Shown: positions 25,303-32,431, numbered from the stretch's first letter. The stretch is 32,531 nucleotides of DNA from Acidimicrobiaceae bacterium (GCA_013044415.1 JABEUO010000109.1:1-32531); one strand, 5' to 3'. Notes: generated by a model from the sequence alone, not told the origin. Numbers and translations: made by a program.

Positions 25303-26995
25303 GAACACCGCTGGGACACCCAGGTTGATCTGCCTTTATCTTTCGGAAAAGGGGCGAGTTTTAGCCAATAGGATATCTCCCACGACCCTACCTTTGTCCG
25401 AAGTGAAAATTGGCGAGGTCTTCACCAGCTTCGACCAGATTGTATTTGTAACTACGGCGGCGATTGCGGTAAGGTCAATAGCCCCGCACATTAGCTCAAA
25501 GGCTACGGACCCCTCGGTGGTATGTGTTGATGAAGATGGCAGCTATGCCATACCACTCCTCGGTGGCCATCGGGGAGCAAACAGACTTGCCAAAACGATA
25601 GCGGCGACTATTGGGAGCGAGCCAGTCATTACAAATCCATCCGACCGAAACGGCACCTACACCCTGAACAGTTTCGCCGGATATCATGCCGTCGGCGATA
25701 TAGCCCACTTTCAAGCTCAATTGAACTCCGGGATCGTCCCAAAAGTCACAAATTCGACAGGCTGGCCCCTCCCTGGGGCATTAGCCGATTCAGCCACTTC
25801 GGACGACGGTCCTGAAATCCTAATTTCAATCACGAGGCCCGACTTAGCGCACCTTAGGCTGGTTGGATCGGTCCAACTCATCCCCGAATTACTCGTGGTG
25901 GGAGTCGGGTGCTCCAGCGATGCGACCCCGGACGAAGTCGCCTCGGCAATAGAGGCTACGATGATCGAGTCAAATCTAGCCAACGAAGCTATCCACACCT
26001 TCGCAACGATTGATATTCGAAAAGATCACCCGGCCATTGTCGCCCTAAACCACCCAACCGTCTTCTTCGATAGCTCCCAGCTAGCCCGAGTAGAGGTTCC
26101 CAATCCGAGTAGTACTGTACTTGACTCGGTTGGAAGCGCCTCCGTTGCTGAGGCGGCCGCAATCCTCGCGTCTGGATCGCCCGACGGCTTGATTGTTTCA
26201 AAGAGAAAGTTCCGGGCGGTCACCGTGGCCGTGGCCCAGCGATCAGCTAAGCCCGGCCGATTGTTTGTAGTTGGCCTTGGCCCGGGCAATCCCGACCTTA
26301 GGACATTGCAGGCCGCAAATACCATAAGTCACGCCGAAGTGGTTACCGGCTTCGGACCATACGTTGACCTCTGTAGTGACCTTCTGACTCCCAACCAGAA
26401 GGTCAAAAGGTTTCCGATTGGCGAAGAAACCCACCGAGTGGACTTTGCTATCGATTCGGCCATCGCCGGCTACGAAGTGGCACTGGTTTGCTCCGGGGAC
26501 CCGGGGGTATTCGCAATGGCTAGCCTGGCCTTCGAGAGGGCAGAGATCATTGGCTTCGATCCAAAGCTAATTACCGTGGTGCCTGGGGTAACGGCGGCAC
26601 TAGCGTCTTCTGCGGTCGCCGGGGCCATCCTTGGGCATGATCATGCGTATATTTCACTATCTGATCTAATGACACCGTGGAGTGTCATCGAAGAACGGGT
26701 AATCGCAGTGGCACGGGCGGACCTCGTTGCGGCATTCTATAACCCAAAATCAAGCCGAAGAATCTCGCAACTCAACAAGGCGATCGGAATCCTCGCTGAA
26801 TTTAGGCCCGCAACAACGCCCGTCGTGGTAGCGAGGGCGGTAGGGAGAGACCACCAGTCGGTGAAGGTTGTCCAACTAGCTGACTTCAGTAGCGACGAGG
26901 TTGATATGGAGACACTAGTAATAGTCGGTTCAACGACATCGACCTTCGCTGGGATACGGGCGTATACCCCACGCGGATATAGCGAGAAGAAATGA
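25292..26995 (+). CDS. cbiGH: CbiG-CbiH(CobJ) fusion: cobalt-precorrin-5A hydrolase and C17-methyltransferase
   Basis: 567 residues with two enzymes of ring contraction. The N-terminal CbiG part (about 1-315) has VFVTTAAIAVRSIAPHI, DEDGSYAIPLLGGHRGANRLA, then a C-terminal CbiG subdomain with LVVGVGCSSDATPDEV. It opens the delta-lactone and releases acetaldehyde. The CbiH/CobJ part (about 325-560) has LFVVGLGPGNPDLRT, VVTGFGPYVDL, ALVCSGDPGVFAMASLAFE, VPGVTAALASSAVAGA, HDHAYISLSDLMTPW and VAAFYNPKSSRR. It methylates C17 and contracts the ring. Fusions of this pair are known. ATG 25292 lies within the end of cbiET. Order of use is reversed relative to the protein: the CbiH step precedes the CbiG step. 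A ferredoxin gene follows 22 bp later. Confidence 0.94.
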   Translation: MTHKNTAGTPRLICLYLSEKGRVLANRISPTTLPLSEVKIGEVFTSFDQIVFVTTAAIAVRSIAPHISSKATDPSVVCVDEDGSYAIPLLGGHRGANRLAKTIAATIGSEPVITNPSDRNGTYTLNSFAGYHAVGDIAHFQAQLNSGIVPKVTNSTGWPLPGALADSATSDDGPEILISITRPDLAHLRLVGSVQLIPELLVVGVGCSSDATPDEVASAIEATMIESNLANEAIHTFATIDIRKDHPAIVALNHPTVFFDSSQLARVEVPNPSSTVLDSVGSASVAEAAAILASGSPDGLIVSKRKFRAVTVAVAQRSAKPGRLFVVGLGPGNPDLRTLQAANTISHAEVVTGFGPYVDLCSDLLTPNQKVKRFPIGEETHRVDFAIDSAIAGYEVALVCSGDPGVFAMASLAFERAEIIGFDPKLITVVPGVTAALASSAVAGAILGHDHAYISLSDLMTPWSVIEERVIAVARADLVAAFYNPKSSRRISQLNKAIGILAEFRPATTPVVVARAVGRDHQSVKVVQLADFSSDEVDMETLVIVGSTTSTFAGIRAYTPRGYSEKK

Positions 26996-27017
26996 CCCCA
27001 CAGATGCCAAGCCAGTT

Positions 27018-27239
27018 ATGACTACACCACTCATAGGTTCAGTTAAGGCAGTAAAGGCGATGCCGATTTTTGAAATCGCCATCGCCGACTCTTGTACCGC
27101 GTGTGGCTTATGCGTTCTGACCTGCCCGACCAAGGCACTCCGGCCGTCCCCGTATCGACCGGGGTTCCTAGCCGATACCTGCACCGGTTGCCTTTACTGC
27201 CTAGAGGTTTGCCCACGGGGATCCATAAGTATCAATTGA
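27018..27239 (+). CDS. small 2[4Fe-4S] ferredoxin in the cbi operon
   Basis: 73 residues with two complete CxxCxxCxxxCP motifs: Cys26/29/32/36 and Cys55/58/61/65, so two [4Fe-4S] clusters and a cytoplasmic electron carrier. The spacer of 18 residues between the motifs is typical of the bacterial 2[4Fe-4S] type. An alternative start, ATG 27060 (59 residues), has AAGG near it and would begin at the conserved beta-strand; the extra 14 residues from 27018 look unconserved. It sits 22 bp after cbiGH and 19 bp before cbiC, so it is part of the operon. Bacillus megaterium has a ferredoxin-like CbiW in its cobI operon, a plausible functional parallel. The actual electron acceptor is unknown: ring-contraction enzymes or Co(II) reduction before CobO are guesses. 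Confidence 0.88.
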   Translation: MTTPLIGSVKAVKAMPIFEIAIADSCTACGLCVLTCPTKALRPSPYRPGFLADTCTGCLYCLEVCPRGSISIN

Positions 27240-27258
27240 AACCTAGAAAGCAAATGCC

Positions 27259-27903
27259 ATGCCACATCCAATAGAGGAACAGTCGTACCAAATACTCGGG
27301 AAGCGTCTCGATTTCGCTTCATTAGATGACGACAGCGCAGAGATCATTGCACGAGTGGTCCACTCCACCGCAGATTTAGACTTTGCAAGATCTATGGCTA
27401 TTACCAGCAATTTCGTCATCTCTTCGCTGAAGTTGCTCCAGGATCACAGACCAATTGTGGCCGACGTCTCGATGACAAAATTCGGTATTAGCTCCAAGGA
27501 ATCGATCTCAGCAATTACGGAACAGTTTGATCTCCTGGAGAGTAGAACTCGAAGTTACTCCTCAATGTTCAAAGCGGTTAGCAACTTTTCCCCCGCAATA
27601 TTCGTGGTCGGCTGCTCACCGACCTCCTTGGAGGCACTACTCGACCGCTCCGAGTTACTTGAAGGCTCGGTAGTAATTGGCATGCCTGTTGGGTTTGTGG
27701 GAGCGGCTGAATCAAAATTACGCCTGAGAAATTCGGACCTTGAATTTGTTACAAACAGTGGCGAAAGAGGTGGTTCCGCAGCCGCAGCCGCTGCGATGAA
27801 TGCGCTGATCCGCATCTCTAATGGTCAGAGATACGTCAAAGATGGTCGTATTGTTGGTCCATATCAAACTGCTAACGGAGTATCAAATGAACTGGGAAAC
27901 TAA
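27259..27903 (+). CDS. cbiC: (cobalt-)precorrin-8 methylmutase
   Basis: Moves the methyl group from C11 to C12, giving (cob)yrinate. 214 residues: IARVVHSTADLDFARS with the probable catalytic His35, PIVADVSMTKFGIS (the family D-x-x-M-x-x-x-G-I), FVVGCSPTSLEALL, then VIGMPVGFVGAAESKLRL and TNSGERGGSAAAAAAMNALIR. All family blocks are present at normal length. ATG 27259 follows the ferredoxin by 19 bp with a weak AGAAAG ribosome site. The end overlaps cbiX by 17 bp. This is the last ring-modifying enzyme of the set; precorrin-6 reductase is not in the window. Confidence 0.95.
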   Translation: MPHPIEEQSYQILGKRLDFASLDDDSAEIIARVVHSTADLDFARSMAITSNFVISSLKLLQDHRPIVADVSMTKFGISSKESISAITEQFDLLESRTRSYSSMFKAVSNFSPAIFVVGCSPTSLEALLDRSELLEGSVVIGMPVGFVGAAESKLRLRNSDLEFVTNSGERGGSAAAAAAMNALIRISNGQRYVKDGRIVGPYQTANGVSNELGN

Positions 27904-28759
27904 TTCAGCGCCGACTAATTCTACCGTTGAGGATTCGGACCGATCCAGCCTTATTCCAGACGACGTGGAGGCTATTTTCGTCATGGGGCACGGCACTAAG
28001 TCCGTTGATGGCAGGAGTCAGTTTCTCGAAGCGGTTGATCACCTGAGGGCGTCGATCAAGCAACCGGTCTTTGCGGGCTTCATCGAGCTTTGCGGGCCAA
28101 ATATGTATCCGGCAATGGATGAACTTCTAGCAACTAATCCAGAATCCATAGTCGTCGCACCCCTTATCCTCCTTCCAGCTGGCCACTTGAAGGACGATGG
28201 CGCAGAACTGGTCAACTACGTGCGCAGGAAGTCGCCTCAGGTAGATGTGGCATATGCCCGAGACCTTGGCGCTCACCGCCTAATACTTGACACAATAACG
28301 GCCCGTATACATGCTGCCAATGGCGGTCCAGATGAGGCGGTCCTTCTAGTAGGGAGGGGAGCGTCAGACCCTGACGCCAACTCAGAACTTTTCAAGATAT
28401 CACGGCTGGTCAAAGAGTTCGGAGGCTTCATCGAGGTCGAAACGAGTTTTGTTTCCCTCGCCCTTCCCTCGGTAATAGAAGGGTTAGATCGCTTATATTC
28501 CTTGGGTCGCCGAGACATAGTCGTGCAGCCTTACTTCCTCTACCGCGGTGCCCTATTGGATCGGATCTACGCTCAAGCAAGTCAATGGGCCACTAACCAC
28601 CCGGACTGCACAATCTCGCTAGGAAAAGAGATCGGAATCGACGACAGCGTAACCCAGGTTCTAATTGAAAGAATTGCTCAGGCATCTCGAGTTCCCATAC
28701 TTATGAGCTGCGATATATGCATATATCGCCATCCAATTTCACTTCGGGGTGGTAACTAG
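27887..28759 (+). CDS. cbiX: sirohydrochlorin cobaltochelatase, long CbiX
   Basis: Inserts Co(II) into sirohydrochlorin at the start of the anaerobic pathway. Start ATG 27887 with GGAG seven bases upstream, within the end of cbiC (an upstream in-frame ATG at 27821 is deeper inside cbiC and less likely). 290 residues as a two-lobe chelatase: the N-terminal lobe has the metal-binding FVMGHGTKS (His35) and LPAGHLKDD (His100), and the second lobe has LLVGRGASDPDANS and VVQPYFLYRGALL. The last 16 residues (from Cys275, CDICIYRHP) run through a 20-bp palindrome and look foreign to the family, with ATA codons and a CxxC pair. The natural end may have been replaced by the repeat element that follows. 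Last gene of the rightward arm. Confidence 0.93.
   Translation: MNWETNSAPTNSTVEDSDRSSLIPDDVEAIFVMGHGTKSVDGRSQFLEAVDHLRASIKQPVFAGFIELCGPNMYPAMDELLATNPESIVVAPLILLPAGHLKDDGAELVNYVRRKSPQVDVAYARDLGAHRLILDTITARIHAANGGPDEAVLLVGRGASDPDANSELFKISRLVKEFGGFIEVETSFVSLALPSVIEGLDRLYSLGRRDIVVQPYFLYRGALLDRIYAQASQWATNHPDCTISLGKEIGIDDSVTQVLIERIAQASRVPILMSCDICIYRHPISLRGGN
28710..28729. repeat. perfect 20-bp palindrome at the 3' end of cbiX
   Basis: GCGATATATG (28710-28719) is followed directly by its reverse complement CATATATCGC (28720-28729). It lies inside the last codons of cbiX. Possible roles are an extruded hairpin, a dimer-protein site or the edge of an inserted repeat element; nothing decides between them. 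Confidence 0.8.
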
Positions 28760-28775
28760 CTAAACCAGTAGCTGG

Positions 28776-28863
28776 GTGCCTTACCTTGATGCCCGGGGTG
28801 AACCCACCATGCGAATCAACTACGCCCCGAATGTCGTGCCTTACCTTGATGCCCGGGGTGAAC
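28776..28863. repeat. two identical 28-bp direct repeats, 60-bp period
   Basis: The same 28 bases, starting GTGCCTTACC and ending CGGGGTGAAC, occur at 28776-28803 and 28836-28863, separated by 32 unrelated bases. The geometry resembles a minimal CRISPR, but there are only two copies and no cas genes. The repeat has little self-complementarity. The 60-base period equals 20 codons: on the minus strand both copies read FTPGIKVRH in a frame open from 28913 to 28701. A related ending, CGGGGTGGTAAC, appears at 28745-28756. Origin unknown. Confidence 0.8.
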
Positions 28864-28883
28864 ACCTCGGCACGGGCGTAGTT
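28818..28883. repeat. 10-bp inverted repeat enclosing the second direct repeat
   Basis: AACTACGCCC (28818-28827) and GGGCGTAGTT (28874-28883) are exact reverse complements around 46 bases that contain the second 28-bp repeat. A transcript could fold so that this repeat is presented in a large loop. It lies about 90 bp upstream of the acyl-CoA ligase start. Confidence 0.6.
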
Positions 28884-28972
28884 CTTAGCCAAATCCCTTA
28901 ATTGCCATACCAACAGAGTGAAACGAGGATATCATTAGCGTGGTTTAGGCCGAGTTTCTTTTGGGGGGGAAA

Positions 28973-30577
28973 ATGGCAATAATGAACACACAGCTAAATA
29001 CCTGGCTGATGCTGGATCACGCTAAGAAGCACTTTGGAGAGGTAGAGATCGTCACTCAACTATCTCCTACTTCGACCCATCGATACACCTACAGTGACAT
29101 GGTCGAGCGTTGTTTTAAACTCATGAACGCCATCGAAAAGATGGGATTGGAGCCCGAATCACGGATTGCTACTATGGCATGGAACGGCTATTACCACCTG
29201 GAGTGCTACTTTGCGATACCGTCATTAGGGTACGTACTTCATACGTTGAATTCAAGGCTCTCTCCCGCCGACCTAGTTTTCATTATCAACGATGCAAATG
29301 ATGAAGTAATATTTGCTGCTCCTGACCTTTTGCCACTGCTAGAAGCAATTCAGGATGACATACCTACGGTAAAGAGATTCGTCGTTTTATGCGACAAGCT
29401 TCCAGCAACCACCTTGCGGGGAGCGATATCGTACGAGGAACTTATTGCGGATGAGGAGGCGACCCACTCCGTCTTAGATATCCCCGAAGACACGCCCTCC
29501 AGCCTCTGCTACACGTCTGGTACCACAGGAAGACCCAAGGGCGCTCTATACACCCACCGGTCAACTTACCTCCACGCTCTCGGAGTGGCCCTGCCTAGCG
29601 GAATGGGCATCTCACCAAGCGATGCTGTGCTCCCAATTGTGCCAATGTTCCATGCAAACGCCTGGGGCTGCGTCCACGCCTCGGTAATAGTTGGAGCCAA
29701 GATTGTCTTCGCAGCGACTCCCCTTGACCCTGTAAGCCTCGTAGATTTCTTAACCGAAGAAGAGGTGACCTTAGCCGCCGGAGTACCAACGGTTTGGATT
29801 CAGCTAGCCGAAGAACTTTCACGCCGCAAAGTCAACTTGCCGATGCTGAGAGAAATCGTCTCCGGGGGGTCGCAACCACCGAGGCCCCTCATCGAGAGGT
29901 ATCGGGAAGAATTCGGAATTCCAATCACTCAGGCTTGGGGAATGACCGAAACCTCGCCTCTGGCATCCATGGCGCGACCGAAACACTCCTTGAAAGCTCT
30001 TGACGGCGAAGAGAGGCTCAACAGAATTGAAACCATGGCTGGCCTGCCCGTTCCTGGAATATCGGTATCGATCCGCGACGAAAATGGGGATGAGGCACCC
30101 TGGGACTCAAAAACAATGGGTCAACTCTATGTAAAAGGCGCCTGGGTCATAGATAGCTACCTCTCGGGACGGAGTCCAGAATCCTTTACCCCTGATGGTT
30201 GGTTCGCCACTGGAGACGTCGCCATAGGAACACCTGACGGCTACTTCAGCATCGCTGATAGAACCAAGGACATGATAAAGTCCGGGGGTGAGTGGATCTC
30301 ATCGGTTGAGATGGAGGGCGCCATAATGGGAATGCCAAACGTCCTTGAAGCGTGCGTTATTGCAATTCCCGACCCGAAGTGGCAAGAGCGGCCCCTCGCA
30401 GCAGTTGTCCCAAGGGATGGAGCGACCATTACCATAGAGGACGTCCGTGCACACCTTACAAAGTCAGGTTTTGCAAAGTGGCAGCTTCCAGATCGTCTAG
30501 AAATCATCGACATGGTTCCTAGGACGTCGGTTGGAAAGTTTGACAAGAAGGTGCTGAGGTCTAAGTTTGGCGATTGA
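28973..30577 (+). CDS. acyl-CoA synthetase (fatty-acid:CoA ligase, AMP-forming)
   Basis: Activates a carboxylic acid as acyl-adenylate and transfers it to CoA. 534 residues of the ANL superfamily: the P-loop CYTSGTTGRPKGALYTHR (near 180), PMFHANAWG, the QAWGMTETSP motif, the hinge and A8 region (GWFATGDVA, DRTKDMIKSGGEWIS), and the C-terminal PRTSVGKFDKK with the catalytic Lys. Start ATG 28973 with a run of seven Gs and GAAA just upstream; a TTG at 28961 is less likely. HANAWG and YTHR favour the medium/long-chain AlkK-like group; the actual chain length is not readable. It is followed 23 bp later by an acyl-ACP thioesterase, so free acid released from ACP may be its substrate (inference). 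Confidence 0.92.
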   Translation: MAIMNTQLNTWLMLDHAKKHFGEVEIVTQLSPTSTHRYTYSDMVERCFKLMNAIEKMGLEPESRIATMAWNGYYHLECYFAIPSLGYVLHTLNSRLSPADLVFIINDANDEVIFAAPDLLPLLEAIQDDIPTVKRFVVLCDKLPATTLRGAISYEELIADEEATHSVLDIPEDTPSSLCYTSGTTGRPKGALYTHRSTYLHALGVALPSGMGISPSDAVLPIVPMFHANAWGCVHASVIVGAKIVFAATPLDPVSLVDFLTEEEVTLAAGVPTVWIQLAEELSRRKVNLPMLREIVSGGSQPPRPLIERYREEFGIPITQAWGMTETSPLASMARPKHSLKALDGEERLNRIETMAGLPVPGISVSIRDENGDEAPWDSKTMGQLYVKGAWVIDSYLSGRSPESFTPDGWFATGDVAIGTPDGYFSIADRTKDMIKSGGEWISSVEMEGAIMGMPNVLEACVIAIPDPKWQERPLAAVVPRDGATITIEDVRAHLTKSGFAKWQLPDRLEIIDMVPRTSVGKFDKKVLRSKFGD

Positions 30578-30600
30578 GCCAGTATCTAGAATGACCTCCC

Positions 30601-31332
30601 ATGGACTTACAACATATGGGTAGAGTTTTTCAGTTGAAACAACGGGTGCTACTCGCCGACGCTGATCCAAACGGTCGAATGCGCCTAGATGCTATATCTC
30701 GAGTCCTTCAGGATGCAGCGACTTTGGATGTCGAAAATACAAGCCTGACCAAAAAAGGCCCCTGGGTCATTAGGTGGATGGAAATGACGGCTCATGGCCT
30801 GCCCAGATACTTGGAAGAGTTGGCGATAGAAACCTTCTGCTCAGGTTTGGGGAGGGCTTGGGCTGAAAGGTCAACCGTTATAAAATCCAAATCCGCCTCG
30901 GTCACGGCGACTGCTAACTGGGTTCTGCTCGATGATCTTGGAAGGTCCCCAATTCGGCTTTCCGAAGAGTTTCTATCTGTTTACGGTCGGTCGGCGAATG
31001 GTAAGGTATCGAGCCCGAGACTCCATCTTCTACAGCGCTTGGGTGATTTCAAGCCTTCAGAAAAGCTAGAAATCCCCTTGCGCTTTTGCGATCTTGACAT
31101 TATGGGTCATATGAATAATGCTGTCCACCTCGCCCTAGTTGAAGAATCGCTCTTTCAACTAGGTCTGAAACTCCTTGATGAATTTAGCTATCGGATAGAG
31201 TTCCTGGCTGAAATCGAGCCAAATGCACCTGTCGTCATTGAGCATCGGGAATCCGATAGCTCAACTCTGTTAGCACTTGTTCAAAATGAAGCTACAAAAT
31301 CAATAGTTGAACTATCTCAGGTGATCCACTAG
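30601..31332 (+). CDS. acyl-ACP thioesterase-like double hot-dog protein
   Basis: 243 residues resembling the FatA/bacterial acyl-ACP thioesterase family, which hydrolyses acyl-ACP to free fatty acid. Two hot-dog halves are visible. The first (about 8-130) has RVLLADADPNGRMRLDAISRVLQDAA and WVIRWMEM. The second (about 150-240) has the hallmark RFCDLDIMGHMNNAVHLALVEE, equivalent to the family R-x-x-D-x-D-x-x-x-H-x-N-N motif with the catalytic Asn/His region. ATG 30601 has no obvious ribosome site; ATG 30616 is also possible. It follows the acyl-CoA ligase by 23 bp and is probably cotranscribed. Its last 21 bases overlap the convergent nfo gene. Chain-length preference unknown. Confidence 0.85.
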   Translation: MDLQHMGRVFQLKQRVLLADADPNGRMRLDAISRVLQDAATLDVENTSLTKKGPWVIRWMEMTAHGLPRYLEELAIETFCSGLGRAWAERSTVIKSKSASVTATANWVLLDDLGRSPIRLSEEFLSVYGRSANGKVSSPRLHLLQRLGDFKPSEKLEIPLRFCDLDIMGHMNNAVHLALVEESLFQLGLKLLDEFSYRIEFLAEIEPNAPVVIEHRESDSSTLLALVQNEATKSIVELSQVIH

Positions 31333-32157
31333 GACCTCATTCCTGGCCAGCTGGACGTCCGCGAGTCTCGGTCCATCCCCGGATCCTGGCACTTCGAGAA
31401 TTACATTCGTATCCCTAAAGACGTCTTGGCTCATCAAGTTTCTTAGCCCAGTCAATCCGATGAGTCCCTCGCCAAGGTTCGCATGCCTGTCGGTTCCTTT
31501 TCCAAGTGGGACTTTTGAGTCGTTGAGATGGGCTACTTCGGGACTTCCAATCGTGTTGACGATATCCTTTACCAAATCAATCGCAAGACTTGGAGTAGAA
31601 AAGTCGTATCCCGCTGCAAAAAGGTGCTGTGAATCGATACATACGCCAATCGCCGCCCTTTTCCCTACCTCATGCATCAACCAGGCCAACTCTTGCAAAG
31701 TAGCTCCGATGGTACCACCGGATCCAGCCGTATTTTCCAACAGGAGTTTGACTTCGCCTTCACAAGCCTCAGCGGCGGCAGAAATGGAATCGATCAACTC
31801 GCCAGCTAACCTTTCCATCCCCTCACCCCTATGACTTCCGGTGTGCAGCACTACGTATGGAACTCCAGTCAAGCTAGCTGATCGCATCGTGTCGAGCAGC
31901 AGGTCGACAGACTTTCTTCGAATCTCCTCATCCGGAGATGCAAGGTTAATGAGGTAAGAAGCATGTACTACTGCCAGGGTTCCCCTTGTCTCCAATTCGG
32001 CTCGAAACGCTATGGCATCAGCAGCGGAGGGTGTCCTAAACGCCCATGACCTGGGATTCGATATAAAAAACTGGACTACATCCGCTCCAATATCTGCTCC
32101 ACGCTGAAGAGATTTTACCAATCCCCCAGCGGCCGATACATGCCCGCCAACTCTCAA
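31312..32157 (-). CDS. nfo: deoxyribonuclease IV (apurinic endonuclease)
   Basis: Cuts DNA 5' to abasic sites in base-excision repair, using a three-zinc centre. The 281-residue TIM-barrel protein has the expected order of zinc ligands: GGHVSAAGG at the start, VVHASYLINLASP, VVLHTGSHRGEG, LLLENTAGSGGTIG, GVCIDSQHLFAAGYD, HLNDSKVPLGKGTDRHANLGEG and a late VILEVPG. These match EndoIV throughout. Start TTG at 32157 with a G-rich stretch (GGGGGCAAG) directly upstream. Monocistronic, convergent with the thioesterase gene and overlapping it by 21 bp at the 3' ends. Confidence 0.95.
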   Translation of the reverse strand: MRVGGHVSAAGGLVKSLQRGADIGADVVQFFISNPRSWAFRTPSAADAIAFRAELETRGTLAVVHASYLINLASPDEEIRRKSVDLLLDTMRSASLTGVPYVVLHTGSHRGEGMERLAGELIDSISAAAEACEGEVKLLLENTAGSGGTIGATLQELAWLMHEVGKRAAIGVCIDSQHLFAAGYDFSTPSLAIDLVKDIVNTIGSPEVAHLNDSKVPLGKGTDRHANLGEGLIGLTGLRNLMSQDVFRDTNVILEVPGSGDGPRLADVQLARNEVLVDHLR

Positions 32158-32197
32158 CTTGCCCCCAATCAGTGCGCTCCATCATGAACCTAATCCC

Positions 32198-32431
32198 TCA
32201 TCCGGCGATAATGCGAGACTCGAACCCTAAAAGGGTAAACTGGAGATCGACCTCAACACTATCGATCGACTTTTTCCAAAAGTAGTAAATTGGCGTGGAG
32301 ATCAAAAGTAGGGCTCTCAGTTCTACGGCAATAACAGCAAACAACCAATTAGGCACTAGTCTCATTTGGGCGGTAACTCTGATTTCACATAGAAATCTAA
32401 GAGTTCCGCCATTCTCAGGGAAAAGAGCCAA
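32198..32431 (-). CDS. possible small hydrophobic ORF or gene remnant
   Basis: A 77-codon leftward frame beginning with TTG, ending 40 bp before nfo. It holds GGTLRFLCEIRV, then a hydrophobic segment (NWLFAVIAVELRALLLIS), then a charged amphipathic tail. It could be a small membrane protein or the C-terminal fragment of a START/SRPBCC-like protein; the second idea is only an impression. No ribosome site is seen. It occupies most of the divergent nfo/right-edge intergenic space, so it may equally be non-coding. Confidence 0.2.
   Translation of the reverse strand: MALFPENGGTLRFLCEIRVTAQMRLVPNWLFAVIAVELRALLLISTPIYYFWKKSIDSVEVDLQFTLLGFESRIIAG

Noticed and set aside
27821..27886. Upstream ATG (27821) as the cbiX start
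   Set aside because: It would add 22 residues wholly inside cbiC with no family match; ATG 27887 has a GGAG site at proper spacing.
28776..28863. Calling the repeat pair a CRISPR array
   Set aside because: Only two copies, no cas genes, weak internal dyad, and an inverted repeat linking the spacer to the flank. Reported as direct repeats instead.
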